In this document: positions 17,051 to 25,896 of the stretch, piece after piece
Position numbering within the stretch: position 1 is the first letter of the stretch
Layout: each line of letters opens with the position of its first letter
Position numbers and translations under genes: made by a program
Notes under the pieces: model-generated
The model's database searches: none
What the model saw: the letters and a program-made list of their open reading frames with translations, nothing else
What the model was told of the DNA's origin: nothing
Source: Microbacterium ginsengisoli
GTDB lineage: Bacteria; Actinomycetota; Actinomycetes; Actinomycetales; Microbacteriaceae
Reading direction: 5' to 3'
DNA: 64,000 nucleotides
NCBI RefSeq assembly: GCF_000956535.1
Contig: NZ_JYIY01000075.1
Span: 1 to 64,000 of the forward strand

Positions 17051-17488
17051 TCAGCCGTTGCTCGAGCCGTTGCCGTTGCTTGAGTTGGACCCGTTGCCGC
17101 GCTGGTGGCCGAACGGGCCGTAGCCGCCCTGGCCGCCGCTCCCGTTGCCGTAGCCGGGCATCATCCCGCCTTGACCGCCGCGCGTGTGCATCGAGTTCGA
17201 CACGGCGACCTGGATGTGTGCTCCGACCCATCCGACCGCGACGCCGCCGCCGAAGGTCAGGGCGAGCAGGATCAGGCCGCCCGCGATCGAGCCTCCGATG
17301 ATCCACCCGCGGCGGCTGCGGGCGGGTGGCGGCGTGGCCGCCGAACCCGTCGCCGCGGGCGGTGCGGGCGGTGCGGATGCCGCGGCATCCGCTGCATACG
17401 AGGGGGTGAGCTCGCCGGCGGCACCGCCGGCGTGGTGGTTCGCGGGCAGCGGCACGGTGGGCTGATCGGGGGTCGTCGAGTCGGACAT
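17051..17488 (-). CDS. Small single-pass membrane protein with Gly/Asn-rich tail, function unknown
   Basis: I do not recognise the function. The 145-residue protein has a Pro/Ala-rich cytoplasmic N terminus, a single membrane helix near residues 61-88 preceded by the positive stop RSRRGW, and a C-terminal half rich in Gly, Asn, Ser and Gln (GYGNGSGGQGGYG) that would lie outside. It converges on arsR, with 10 bp between stops. Its coding sequence contains a 20-bp palindrome of the GGATGCC type at 17373-17392, embedded in Ala/Asp codons. A CATCAT hexamer six bases before the ATG could make it leaderless. The composition suggests a disordered envelope-exposed tail rather than an enzyme. Confidence 0.68.
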   Translation of the reverse strand: MSDSTTPDQPTVPLPANHHAGGAAGELTPSYAADAAASAPPAPPAATGSAATPPPARSRRGWIIGGSIAGGLILLALTFGGGVAVGWVGAHIQVAVSNSMHTRGGQGGMMPGYGNGSGGQGGYGPFGHQRGNGSNSSNGNGSSNG

Positions 17489-17561
17489 GGCGGCATGATG
17501 CGCGCCGGAGGTGGATGCCGCTCATCATGCGTCGATGAAGTCGCTGGGGATCCGCCGTCTC

Positions 17562-17575
17562 CCGTGTTTACACGG
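17562..17575. promoter_or_regulatory. Inverted repeat upstream of the small HTH gene
   Basis: CCGTGT and ACACGG are perfect inverted arms around a TT centre. They lie about 20 bp before TACGAT (17591), the best -10 candidate for the HTH gene, a place suited to an operator. Its ligand is unknown. Confidence 0.4.
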
Positions 17576-17603
17576 AAGTCGCGCGACCCCTACGATGTGC
17601 GTT

Positions 17604-17620
17604 ACGCGTGTGACGCGTGT
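17604..17620. repeat. Tandem 9-bp direct repeat in the leader of the small HTH gene
   Basis: ACGCGTGT occurs twice in phase nine bases apart (17604-17611 and 17613-17620), between the probable -10 and the ribosome-binding site of the HTH gene. It could be an operator for the HTH protein itself, which is only an inference. Confidence 0.35.
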
Positions 17621-17641
17621 TGCTGGGGGGAAGGGAAAACC

Positions 17642-17833
17642 ATGACGGGGCTGCCCGACGTGCAGTTCTTGACGGTCGCCGAGGTCGCCGACGTGATGCG
17701 GGTCTCGAAGATGACGGTCTATCGCCTCGTGCACTCCGGGGAGCTTCCCGCGGTGCGCTTCGGGCGCAGCTTCCGCGTGCCCGCGAGCGCCGTCGACGAG
17801 GTCGTGACGCGTCCCGCGGCCGACGTCGGCTAG
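17642..17833 (+). CDS. Small excisionase-type (MerR-like) helix-turn-helix protein
   Basis: This 63-residue protein is little more than one winged helix-turn-helix: FLTVAEVADVMRVSKMTVYRL near residues 9-29, then the wing PAVRFGRSFRVPASAV. It resembles excisionase and BldC-type DNA-binding proteins but has no integrase nearby, so it is a chromosomal regulator and not a phage remnant. In M. tuberculosis the equivalent gene (Rv0500A, from memory) also sits directly before the bS22 gene, as here, which argues for an ancient functional link. A strong GGGGGGAAGGG Shine-Dalgarno precedes the ATG by about six bases. TACGAT at 17591 is a likely -10. Confidence 0.88.
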   Translation: MTGLPDVQFLTVAEVADVMRVSKMTVYRLVHSGELPAVRFGRSFRVPASAVDEVVTRPAADVG

Positions 17834-17868
17834 ACTGATCCGAGGCATTTTTTCGATTGCCCGTTCCC

Positions 17869-17889
17869 GGGTGCGCATCGGGCGCACCC
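17869..17889 (+). promoter_or_regulatory. Hairpin in the leader of the bS22 gene
   Basis: GGGTGCGC (17869-17876) pairs perfectly with GCGCACCC (17882-17889) around a 5-nt loop. It ends 15 nt before the Shine-Dalgarno GAGG of the bS22 gene. Ribosomal protein genes often carry autoregulatory leader structures, so this is a candidate; simple transcript stabilisation is the alternative. Confidence 0.5.
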
Positions 17890-17914
17890 AAACCGCCGAC
17901 CAGTGAGGTTTTCC

Positions 17915-18013
17915 GTGGGTTCTGTCATCAAGAAGCGCCGCAAGCGCATGGCGAAGAAGAAGCACCGCAAGCTGCTTCGCAAGACTCGCCACCAGCGCCG
18001 CAACAAGAAGTGA
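17915..18013 (+). CDS. Small ribosomal subunit protein bS22 (AURKAIP1/COX24 domain)
   Basis: This 32-codon gene encodes an extremely basic peptide that starts GSVIKKRRKRMAKKKHRK and continues with LLRKTRHQRRNKK. It matches the AURKAIP1/COX24 domain, found in mycobacterial 30S ribosomes as bS22, where it lies near the decoding centre. The GTG start at 17915 is supported by GAGG six bases upstream and by the conserved second residue Gly. It follows the small HTH gene by 81 bp and ends before a strong terminator. Genes this short are often missed in annotation. The near-absence of acidic residues and the Lys/Arg density leave little doubt. Confidence 0.93.
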   Translation: MGSVIKKRRKRMAKKKHRKLLRKTRHQRRNKK

Positions 18014-18041
18014 GCGGCCGCCGCACCAGCGGTACTGACAC

Positions 18042-18069
18042 AAGCGCCTGTCCGTGAGGATGGGCGCTT
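18042..18069 (+). terminator. Intrinsic terminator after the bS22 gene
   Basis: AAGCGCCTGTCC pairs with GGATGGGCGCTT (two G-U pairs) around a GTGA loop, making a 12-bp stem that begins 28 bp after the bS22 stop. A modest T-rich stretch (TTCGTGTTT) follows. This is one of the clearest terminators in the window. Confidence 0.8.
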
Positions 18070-18110
18070 CGTGTTTGCTCCGGGCGGCCTTCCCGGGCGC
18101 ACACGCCCAG

Positions 18111-18123
18111 TACGCTTCAGAGC
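18111..18123 (+). promoter_or_regulatory. Leaderless -10 of the rhodanese gene
   Basis: TACGCT lies seven bases before the ATG of the rhodanese gene, with no Shine-Dalgarno between. Confidence 0.65.
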
Positions 18124-18417
18124 ATGAAGTCCATCACCGTGCAGCAGCTCCACGAGCAGTCCGACGTGCCCCTCGTCGACGTGCGTGAGGTCGACGAGTT
18201 CACCGCCGGCCACGTGCCCGGCGCCGTGAACATCCCCCTGTCCACGCTCGGCGACAACCTCGACGCGCTGCCCGACGGTGCGTTCAACGTCATCTGCCAG
18301 CTCGGCGGCCGATCCGCCCGCGCGGTGCAGGCGCTCGAGGCACGCGGCTACGATGCCACCAACGTCGAGGGCGGCACGGGCGAGTGGGTCTCGGCCGGCT
18401 TCGCCGTGGAGCAGTGA
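18124..18417 (+). CDS. Single-domain rhodanese-like protein
   Basis: The 97-residue protein is one rhodanese domain. It has the entry motif VPLVDVREVDEFTAGHVPGAVNIPL near residues 15-39 and the active-site loop ICQLGGRSARA with Cys58, followed by the closing GGTGEWVSAGF. Such proteins carry a persulfide on the active Cys and move sulfane sulfur between partners. No fused domain or signal peptide is present, so it acts in the cytoplasm. It stands between the bS22 terminator and a glutaredoxin-like gene with its own promoter. Together they make a small cluster of thiol proteins, though no common operon is evident. Confidence 0.9.
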   Translation: MKSITVQQLHEQSDVPLVDVREVDEFTAGHVPGAVNIPLSTLGDNLDALPDGAFNVICQLGGRSARAVQALEARGYDATNVEGGTGEWVSAGFAVEQ

Positions 18418-18441
18418 CCGGGCACTGTCCGCCCCTCTTCC

Positions 18442-18453
18442 TAGGATGACCCC
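18442..18453 (+). promoter_or_regulatory. Leaderless -10 of the glutaredoxin-like gene
   Basis: TAGGAT, exactly six bases, then GTG. It lies only 24 bp after the rhodanese stop, so the glutaredoxin-like gene has its own start even though the genes are close. Confidence 0.7.
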
Positions 18454-18732
18454 GTGACCGAGATCACCCTCATCGGCAAAGACGGATGCCACCTCTGCGA
18501 CGTCGCTCGCGGCGTCATCGAGCAGGTCGTCGCCGACTTGCCCGACGCCGACGCCGACCGTGTCGTGGTGGCCGAGGCATCCATTCTCGAGAATCCCGAG
18601 CTGTTCGACCTCTGGTGGGAGAAGATCCCGGTCGTGCTGATCGACGGCCGCGTGCACGCCCATTGGCGGGTCGCGCCGGAGCGGCTGCGCGACGCGGTGA
18701 CCGAGTCGCTCCACGCGGTGAGCGCCTCGTGA
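18454..18732 (+). CDS. Glutaredoxin-like thiol-disulfide protein
   Basis: This 92-residue thioredoxin-fold protein has the redox pair Cys12-His-Leu-Cys15 at the start of helix 1 (GKDGCHLCDVARG) and the cis-Pro strand KIPVVLIDGR near residue 58. It belongs to the DUF836-like glutaredoxin group common in actinobacteria, where low-molecular thiol chemistry uses mycothiol; its partner is unknown. The GTG start is fixed by the TAGGAT hexamer. Its stop overlaps the start of the next gene (GTGA), so the Dabb-domain gene is translated from the same message by coupling. Confidence 0.87.
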   Translation: MTEITLIGKDGCHLCDVARGVIEQVVADLPDADADRVVVAEASILENPELFDLWWEKIPVVLIDGRVHAHWRVAPERLRDAVTESLHAVSAS

Positions 18733-19031
18733 CGCTGCGGCATGTCGTCGCCTGGACGCTCGCGGCGACAGATCCCGCCGAGCGTGCGGAGCAGGCCGCC
18801 GAGGTCGCGCGTCGCCTGCTCGCCCTCGACGGGGTGGTTCCCTCGATCCGGGCGATCTCTGCCGGACCGAACGTGGCCTACGCCGATGTGAACGCCGATG
18901 TCGCCGTCGTCATCGACGTCGACGATCTCGCCGGACTCGAGGCGTATCAGACGCACCCCGCCCACCAGGAGGCCGCGGGCTACATCCGCAGCGTCGTGGC
19001 CTCCCGGCTCTCGGTCGACTTCGAGGTCTGA
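18729..19031 (+). CDS. Dabb (stress-responsive alpha/beta-barrel) domain protein
   Basis: The 100-residue protein is a ferredoxin-like dimeric barrel: LRHVVAWTL as the first strand, AEVARRLLALDGVVPSIRAISAGPN as the helix and turn, and DVAVVIDVDDLAGLEAYQTHPAHQEAAGYI as the strand and the helix carrying the conserved TxPxH. Most Dabb proteins have no assigned reaction; some are olivetolic-acid cyclase-like or heat-stable stress proteins. The GTG start overlaps the stop of the glutaredoxin-like gene by four bases. This linkage to a thiol protein is the only hint of function. Without it one would call it hypothetical. Confidence 0.84.
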   Translation: MTLRHVVAWTLAATDPAERAEQAAEVARRLLALDGVVPSIRAISAGPNVAYADVNADVAVVIDVDDLAGLEAYQTHPAHQEAAGYIRSVVASRLSVDFEV

Positions 19032-19089
19032 CCCGCGCGTACCGCGCCCGCCGCCGCGCCGTGCACCCGACGCGGCGACGGACGGCGTC

Positions 19090-20196
19090 TCACGCGTCGG
19101 GGGCCGCCGGACGCACCGACACCGGGACGGCGTCGATCGTCAGATGCACCGCTTCGTCGAACTCCACGCGGTCGCCGGCGGAATGCTGCAGGCGCACGAG
19201 GGAGCCGTCGGCCGTGCGCACGAGGGTGCGGCGGAAGCTCCCGAGGAACGTGCTCTCCTGCACGATCGCCGGCACCGCATGGTCGCCGGGGGCGACGAGC
19301 CGCACGTTCTCGGGGCGCACGAACACGTCGACCTCGCCGACGACGGGCTCGCCCTGTACCGGAAGCTGTATGCCCCACACATCGACGCTCGTGCCGGTCG
19401 CGCGGCCCGGAACGGCGCTCGACAGGCCGACGAAGCCGGCGACATACGCGCTCGCCGGGCGCAGATAGAGCTCCTCAGGCGTGCCCACCTGCTCGATGCG
19501 ACCCGCGTTCATCACGGCGATGCGATCGGAGACGGCGAGCGCCTCCTCCTGATCGTGCGTCACGAACAGCGTCGTGATGCCCAGGCGCAACTGGATGCGG
19601 CGGATCTCGTCGCGCAGCTGCACGCGCACCTTCGCATCGAGCGCCGACAGCGGCTCGTCGAGCAGGAGCACGCGCGGCTCGGTGACCAGCGCGCGGGCGA
19701 GCGCGACGCGCTGCTGCTGACCGCCCGACAGCTGGTGCGGGAAGCGATCGGCGAGGTGGTCGAGCCCGACGAGCGCGAGCGCGTCGGTCGCGCGTCGCGT
19801 CGCCTCGGCCTTGCCCACGCCGCGGCGGCGCAGGCCGAAGGCCGTGTTCTCGACGACCCGCAGGTGCGGGAAGAGACTGTAGGCCTGGAACACCATGCCG
19901 ATGTCGCGCTTGTTGGTCGGCACCGACGAGACATCCTTCTCGCCCAGCAGAACCGCCCCCGAGGTCTCACGCTCGAGGCCGGCGAGCACCCGCAGGGCCG
20001 TCGTCTTGCCGCATCCCGAGGGACCCAGCAGGGAGACGAACTCGCCCGGCGCGATGTCGAGGTCGACCCCGTGCAGTACGCGCGTCGTGCCGTAGTCCTT
20101 CGTGACGCCGCGGAACTCGACGCGGGTGCCATCGCCCTGAGCGGCGAGGAGCAGATTGTCGCCGGTGCGCGGCAGTGCTCGCAGATCGGAGGTCAT
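19090..20196 (-). CDS. ABC importer ATP-binding subunit (PotA/FbpC type)
   Basis: The 368-residue ATPase drives the importer encoded upstream. Walker A GPSGCGKTT is at residues 58-66, the Q-loop at about 103 (VFQAYSLFPHL), the signature LSGGQQQR near 153, Walker B VLLLDEPLSALD near 173 and the switch His in FVTHDQEEA. Residues 250-360 form a TOBE-type regulatory domain (VDVFVRPENVRLV). It is the last gene of a four-gene unit; its ATG overlaps the stop of the second permease (ATGA). Family members import polyamines, iron or aminoethylphosphonate. Nothing here decides among them. Confidence 0.92.
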   Translation of the reverse strand: MTSDLRALPRTGDNLLLAAQGDGTRVEFRGVTKDYGTTRVLHGVDLDIAPGEFVSLLGPSGCGKTTALRVLAGLERETSGAVLLGEKDVSSVPTNKRDIGMVFQAYSLFPHLRVVENTAFGLRRRGVGKAEATRRATDALALVGLDHLADRFPHQLSGGQQQRVALARALVTEPRVLLLDEPLSALDAKVRVQLRDEIRRIQLRLGITTLFVTHDQEEALAVSDRIAVMNAGRIEQVGTPEELYLRPASAYVAGFVGLSSAVPGRATGTSVDVWGIQLPVQGEPVVGEVDVFVRPENVRLVAPGDHAVPAIVQESTFLGSFRRTLVRTADGSLVRLQHSAGDRVEFDEAVHLTIDAVPVSVRPAAPDA

Positions 20197-20987
20197 GAGC
20201 GGGTCCTTTCGGAACGGTCGCGTCCGACGCGGCCGATGACGAGCAGCAGCACGAACACGGCTGCGAGCGAGAGCAGGGTGAAGATCGCCGGCAGATAGGC
20301 GTCGGTCTTTCCGACCACGAGGAGCGCGGTCTGGAGCACCTGGCGGTTCAGGATCGACGCGATCGTGAACTCGCCCAGCACGACGGCGACGGTGAGAAGG
20401 GATGCCGCGAGCAGCCCCGGACGCAGGTTCGGCGCGAGCACGCGAAGGAGCACGGTGAGCCACCCCGACCCGAGCGTGCGCGCGGCCTCGGTCAGGGTGC
20501 GCAGGTCGATCGCGTCGACCGACGCCTGGATCGAGCGGAACGCGAACGGCAGCGCCGTGATGCCGTAGGCGAACGCGAGCGTCCACGGGGCCGTGCCGAT
20601 GGTGCGTCCGATCTGCAGGTAGACCGGCACGAGCCCCACCACGAGCACGATCGCGGGGATCGAGATCGGCAGCAGCGCGACGAACTCGAACACTCGGCGC
20701 AGGCGGGGGAACTTCAGGTTCACGAGCACGATCGTGGGTGCGAGCAACACGAGCACGATCACCACCGTGACGACCGCGATGATGAGCGAGTTGCCGATCG
20801 CGAGCCACAACGGGCGCAGCAGGTATGCGCTCGCGGGATCGAAGAGGGTCGCCCAGTGCACGAGTGAATAGCCGTCGCCGTCGCGCAGCGTGTAGAGCAG
20901 AGTCGCGACCATGGGGATGGCGAAGAACAGCCCCACGAGGATGCCGATGACCCAGCGGGTGACGGGGTGCGGAGCGAGGCCCTTCAT
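20193..20987 (-). CDS. ABC importer permease subunit 2 (PotC-like)
   Basis: The 264-residue membrane protein has about six helices and the binding-protein-dependent transport signature near residue 170: TLTEAARTLGSGWLTVLLRVLAPNL, the EAA loop that contacts the ATPase. The N terminus (TRWVIGILVGLFFAIPMVATLLYTL) is the first helix. It overlaps the genes on both sides by four bases, so production is coupled to the first permease and to the ATPase. Together with permease 1 it forms the transmembrane channel. Confidence 0.9.
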   Translation of the reverse strand: MKGLAPHPVTRWVIGILVGLFFAIPMVATLLYTLRDGDGYSLVHWATLFDPASAYLLRPLWLAIGNSLIIAVVTVVIVLVLLAPTIVLVNLKFPRLRRVFEFVALLPISIPAIVLVVGLVPVYLQIGRTIGTAPWTLAFAYGITALPFAFRSIQASVDAIDLRTLTEAARTLGSGWLTVLLRVLAPNLRPGLLAASLLTVAVVLGEFTIASILNRQVLQTALLVVGKTDAYLPAIFTLLSLAAVFVLLLVIGRVGRDRSERTRS

Positions 20988-21895
20988 CGCTGCCACCTCG
21001 CTGCCCGCCGCTGCACCGCGTTGTAGACGGCCATCGCGACGCCCACGACGACGATCATGCCGAGCGCGAGCGCACCCGCGAGGTTCTCGCGGCCGAGCAC
21101 GGTCTCGCTCGTGAGCGCCGCGCGGATCTGCAGCGGCACGATCTGCGAGCCCTGGCTGGCGAGGGCCGCGGCCGTCGCATACGACGAGAACGCGTTCGCG
21201 AACAGGAGCAGGAGGCTGGCGAGGAAGCTCGGGGCCAGCACCGGGAAGCCCACGTGCAGCCAGAAACCGGCACGGGTGCCCCCGAGGGTGAGGTTCGCCT
21301 CGACCCACTGCGGCCGCAGTGCCGACAGGGCGGGCATGAACGTGATGACCATGAGCGGGATCTGGAAGTAGAGGTAGGCGGGGATGAGGCCGGGCAGGCC
21401 GTAGATCCAGGCGCCGCCGGCGTAGAGATCGATGCCGAAGGTCGTCGCGAGGAACTTCGTGACGACTCCCTGCAGACCGATCGTCGCGATCATCGCGAAC
21501 GCGAGCGTGACGCCGCCGAACTGTGCGAACGTGCCCGACACCGCGTTCACGGAGGTGCGGACCACACCCGACTCCGACAGGCCGAGCATCGCGTAGCAGG
21601 CGAGTGCGCCGACGATCGCTCCGACCAGCGCGGTGAGCACCGAGACCCACGTGGAGTTCCAGAACGTCGCGAGGATGACCGGGTCGCCGAGTGCGGCGAT
21701 GTTGTCGAGGGTGAACGCGCCCTTCTTCGTGAAGAAGCCGGAGCCGATGGCGAGCACCGTCGGCAGCGCGAGGAAGATCAGCACATATGCGGCGAACGGG
21801 ACCAGGCCGATCCAGGCCCAGTCCCGACGGGGCCGCCGGGCCGGCGCGAGTGCGCCGGGCCCGGCGGTCCGTGTCGCCGAAGCGACTGACGTCAC
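20984..21895 (-). CDS. ABC importer permease subunit 1 (PotB-like)
   Basis: The 303-residue permease has six predicted helices; the first is WAWIGLVPFAAYVLIFLALP near residues 29-48. The EAA-type loop is VEANLTLGGTRAGFWLHVGFP near 203-223. The GTG start overlaps the binding-protein stop as GTGA, which fixes it against longer in-frame candidates that would run far into the upstream gene. A Pro/Arg-rich cytoplasmic N terminus precedes the first helix. The 4-nt overlaps at both ends show tight translational coupling. Confidence 0.88.
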   Translation of the reverse strand: MTSVASATRTAGPGALAPARRPRRDWAWIGLVPFAAYVLIFLALPTVLAIGSGFFTKKGAFTLDNIAALGDPVILATFWNSTWVSVLTALVGAIVGALACYAMLGLSESGVVRTSVNAVSGTFAQFGGVTLAFAMIATIGLQGVVTKFLATTFGIDLYAGGAWIYGLPGLIPAYLYFQIPLMVITFMPALSALRPQWVEANLTLGGTRAGFWLHVGFPVLAPSFLASLLLLFANAFSSYATAAALASQGSQIVPLQIRAALTSETVLGRENLAGALALGMIVVVGVAMAVYNAVQRRAARWQR

Positions 21896-23031
21896 TGAAC
21901 GGCCGCCGCCCACTTGGCGCCGAGCAGGGTGCCCGCAGCCGTGCTCTGGGCCGCGGTCGGCACGACGCTCTGGGTGGGCGCGGTCGGCAGCTCCGCCGCG
22001 AGGGTCGCGTCGATCGTGCCGGCCGTGGTCATGGCCGCCATGCGGGCCGGGCGGGCGCCGCCGGCGAGCCAAAGGTTCTGCGCCTCGTCGCTGTAGAGGA
22101 ACTCCTCCCACAGGCGCGCAGCCGCCGGGTGCGGGGCATCCTTGTTGATCGCCTGGTTGTAGTAGCCGGCGTAGCCGGTGCCGGGAAGGATCGCGACCTT
22201 CCAGTTCGCGTTGTCCTTCTTGTGGGCGAGGTTCAGGTAGTCCCAGTCGAAGACGACGGGGGTCTCGCCGCTGGCGACCGTGGAGCTGGTCACGTCGACC
22301 TTGAGCAGGTTGCCGGCCTTGTTGAGCTTCTGGAAGAAGTCGATGCCCGCCTGGTAGTCATCCAGCGTGCCGCCCGACTGCACGGTGGCAAGACCCACCG
22401 CGGCGAAGGCCGCGCCCGCCTGGGTCGGGTCGCCGTTGAGGGCGACCGCGCCCTTGTACGCCGAGCCGAGCAGGTCGTTCAGCGAGGTCGGGGCGGGGTA
22501 CTTCGACGAGTCGTAGCCGATGGCCATGTACCCGCCGTAGTCGCCGTAGTAGAGACCCGACGACTCCTTGAGGGTGTCGGGGATGTCTGCCCAGGTCTGC
22601 ACCTTGTAGGGGGCGAACTTGTCCGTGTTCTGCAGCGTGACAGTGAGGCCGAGGTCGAACACGTCGGGCGCGGTGTCCAGGCCCTGGTTCGAGGTCGCGG
22701 CCTGGATCTCCTCGGCGCTCGACGCGTCGGGCGAGGCCTCGTTGACGGTGATCTCGGGGTACTTCTTCTTGAACGCGTCGATGACGGCGCCGTAGTTGGC
22801 CCAGTCGTGGGGGAGTGCGATGACGTTGAGCTGGCCCTCGGCCTTGGCTGCGGCCTCGAGGGCGGTGAGCGAACCGAAGTCGGAGATGCTGGTCGCCGTC
22901 TTCGCGTCGACGCCGCCCGAAGAGCTCGTCGACGAGCTGCCGCCGGCGCAGCCGGCGAGCACGACGGAAGCGGCTGCGGCGACGGCGATGCCGGCGCCGG
23001 CACGGCGCAGGAGTGCGCGCGTGTGGGTCAT
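21892..23031 (-). CDS. ABC importer substrate-binding lipoprotein
   Basis: This 379-residue protein begins with a lipoprotein signal (RRAGAGIAVAAAASVVLAGC, lipid-bearing Cys28) and a Ser/Gly linker, then a type II binding fold: EGQLNVIALPHDWANYG near residue 66, APDVFDLG near 118, YGGYMAIGYD near 164 and VFDWDYLNLAHK near 260. It captures a solute outside the membrane for the two permeases and ATPase that follow with overlapping starts. The fold group includes iron, thiamine, polyamine and phosphonate binders. The substrate cannot be assigned, and no metabolic gene next to it helps. Upstream, a 28-bp palindrome separates it from aspS. Confidence 0.88.
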   Translation of the reverse strand: MTHTRALLRRAGAGIAVAAAASVVLAGCAGGSSSTSSSGGVDAKTATSISDFGSLTALEAAAKAEGQLNVIALPHDWANYGAVIDAFKKKYPEITVNEASPDASSAEEIQAATSNQGLDTAPDVFDLGLTVTLQNTDKFAPYKVQTWADIPDTLKESSGLYYGDYGGYMAIGYDSSKYPAPTSLNDLLGSAYKGAVALNGDPTQAGAAFAAVGLATVQSGGTLDDYQAGIDFFQKLNKAGNLLKVDVTSSTVASGETPVVFDWDYLNLAHKKDNANWKVAILPGTGYAGYYNQAINKDAPHPAAARLWEEFLYSDEAQNLWLAGGARPARMAAMTTAGTIDATLAAELPTAPTQSVVPTAAQSTAAGTLLGAKWAAAVQ

Positions 23032-23151
23032 GTCAGTTCCTCTCGGATGGTGTGGCGGGGGTTCGGGAACCCCGCACCGGGACGAGAGGAACGTACGTGC
23101 GGCGAGTGGCGCCGGTGAGAGCGTCAGGTGTCCGTCAGGTGACGGGTCGGT

Positions 23152-23179
23152 GACACCGGATGCCGCGGCATCCGGTGTC
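23152..23179 (-). terminator. 28-bp perfect palindrome between aspS and the ABC operon
   Basis: Arms of 14 bp with no loop centre on GGATGCCGCGGCATCC. It lies 19 bp after the aspS stop and about 120 bp before the binding-protein start, the right place to end aspS transcription. The arms extend the common motif outward with matched flanks, which suggests selection for base pairing. Confidence 0.65.
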
Positions 23180-23198
23180 GGCGCTCACCGCGCCGTGA

Positions 23199-24542
<1,344 letters not shown>

Positions 24543-24556
24543 AAACCTTCAGTCTA
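24543..24556 (-). promoter_or_regulatory. Likely leaderless -10 of aspS
   Basis: TAGACT and eight bases precede the GTG of aspS. It is back to back with the -10 of the divergent membrane protein gene at 24572. Confidence 0.55.
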
Positions 24557-24571
24557 CGTGCGGCCCGCCTC

Positions 24572-24583
24572 TAGCATGACGGC
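24572..24583 (+). promoter_or_regulatory. Leaderless -10 of the small membrane protein gene
   Basis: TAGCAT, six bases, ATG, divergent from aspS. Confidence 0.65.
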
Positions 24584-25006
24584 ATGAGCCAGCCGCCGGT
24601 GCCGCCCGCGGGGCCTCCGCAACCGCCCGTCGGGTCGCCGCTGCCGCCCGCGCCGGTCGCGGTGACCGCGCCGGGGGTGCGCCGCACCTGGGACCTGGTG
24701 CTGACGATCGTGCTGCTGGTCTTGCTGATCGTGCCGGCGCTCATCGCCTCGTACATGGCGGTGTTCCTCGTGTTCGCGTTCGACGCGTGCTCGAGCGACA
24801 CCTGCAATGACGGCCTCGGCACCGCCGGTTTCTTCGTCGCGATGATCGCACCGTGGGCCGTGCTGGTCGTGGCGGCCGTGGTCGCGATCGTGCTGCTCGT
24901 GCGGCGGCGGCTGGCGTTCTGGGTTCCGCTCGTCGCGCTCGTGCTGATGGCGCTCGCGTGGTGTGGCGGCGCGGCGATCGTGTTCGGGTCGGCGAACCTG
25001 CGCTGA
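24584..25006 (+). CDS. Small membrane protein with Pro-rich N terminus, function unknown
   Basis: I cannot assign a function. The 140-residue protein starts with a Pro/Val-rich cytoplasmic stretch of about 30 residues (PPAGPPQPPVGSPLPP), followed by three membrane helices near residues 36-62, 80-105 and 110-132. Between the first two is a short loop with two Cys (FDACSSDTCNDG), which if exported could form a disulfide. Such DUF6264-like proteins are frequent in Microbacteriaceae. It is divergent from aspS and followed by a DedA gene on the same strand after 120 bp. Confidence 0.65.
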   Translation: MSQPPVPPAGPPQPPVGSPLPPAPVAVTAPGVRRTWDLVLTIVLLVLLIVPALIASYMAVFLVFAFDACSSDTCNDGLGTAGFFVAMIAPWAVLVVAAVVAIVLLVRRRLAFWVPLVALVLMALAWCGGAAIVFGSANLR

Positions 25007-25126
25007 CCGCGCCGCAGGGGCTCCCAGCCCTTTGGGATGTCGGCTTCATAGGGTCGGACGAGTGCGCCTCGCGGCGCGCCGATCACCGTTCCGCATGGCC
25101 GACACTGCCGACCCCGAGGATGTCCG

Positions 25127-25846
25127 ATGACCGACGCCGCCCTGGCCGCTCCCCCCTTCCGTCCCGCCGCGACACTGCGGGCCGCGGCATCCGATGAACC
25201 GGATGACTCGTGGCTCGGCGCCCTCGTCGAGTGGGTCGTCTCACTCATGGACGTCATCGGCCCGGTCGGTGCGGGCATCGCGATCGCGCTCGAGAACCTC
25301 TTCCCGCCACTGCCGAGCGAGGCGATCCTTCCGCTCGCGGGGTTCGCCGCCAACCGCGGCATGTTCACGCTCGCCGAGGCACTCGTCTGGACGACGCTCG
25401 GTTCGGTCGTCGGCGCGCTCATCCTCTACGGCATCGGAGCATGGCTCGGGCTGGATCGGCTCCGCCGCGTCGCGGCGAAGGTGCCACTGCTGCACGTCGA
25501 GGACGTCGACCGCACCGTGGAGTGGTTCGGCCGACACGGGGCGAAGGCGGTGTTCTTCGGGCGGATGATCCCGATCTTCCGCAGCCTCATCTCCATCCCG
25601 GCCGGTGTCACCCGCATGCCGTTGTGGCGGTTCACGCTGCTCACGACCGCGGGCAGCGCGATCTGGAACACCGCGTCCGTTCTCGCCGGATTCTTCCTCG
25701 GCGAGTCGTGGCCGGTCATCGAGCAGTACGCCGACATCCTGCAATACGTCGTGATCGCCGCCGTCGTGATCGGGGTCGCCTGGTTCGGGTGGGTGCGGGT
25801 GCGCCAGCTGCTGCGCACCCGACGCGGGTCGGTCGACGAGGCCTGA
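25127..25846 (+). CDS. DedA-family (VTT domain) membrane protein
   Basis: The 239-residue protein has the VTT/SNARE-associated domain: a re-entrant segment ALENLFPPLPSEAILPLAGFAAN near residue 50, YGIGAWLGLDRLRR near 103, and GRMIPIFRSLISIPAGVTRMPLWRF near 146, with the two functional Arg residues. DedA proteins are thought to act as proton-coupled flippases or scramblases of phospholipids or undecaprenyl phosphate, which suits the presence of uppP in the same window. The upstream 120 bp contain TAGGGT (about 25049) as a possible -10. The ATG starts right after a Shine-Dalgarno-poor stretch, so the start is less certain than the family. Confidence 0.88.
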   Translation: MTDAALAAPPFRPAATLRAAASDEPDDSWLGALVEWVVSLMDVIGPVGAGIAIALENLFPPLPSEAILPLAGFAANRGMFTLAEALVWTTLGSVVGALILYGIGAWLGLDRLRRVAAKVPLLHVEDVDRTVEWFGRHGAKAVFFGRMIPIFRSLISIPAGVTRMPLWRFTLLTTAGSAIWNTASVLAGFFLGESWPVIEQYADILQYVVIAAVVIGVAWFGWVRVRQLLRTRRGSVDEA

Positions 25847-25884
25847 GCGCCCGCCGCTCAGGCCAGACACAGAAGCAGCGCCCG

Positions 25885-25896
25885 TAAACTGTGCGG
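25885..25896 (+). promoter_or_regulatory. Leaderless -10 of the cytochrome-maturation cluster
   Basis: TAAACT, six bases, GTG. It heads the histidine phosphatase gene and probably the TlpA and ccdA genes behind it. Confidence 0.7.

Noticed and set aside
17373..17392. The GGATGCC palindrome inside the small membrane protein gene as a terminator
   Set aside because: It lies in the middle of a coding sequence, like the one in aspS at 24352. I treat both as copies of the widespread motif rather than as termination sites.
17642..17833. A prophage or integrative element suggested by the excisionase-like HTH protein
   Set aside because: There is no integrase, att repeat or other phage gene nearby, composition is unchanged, and the gene is in its conserved chromosomal place before bS22.
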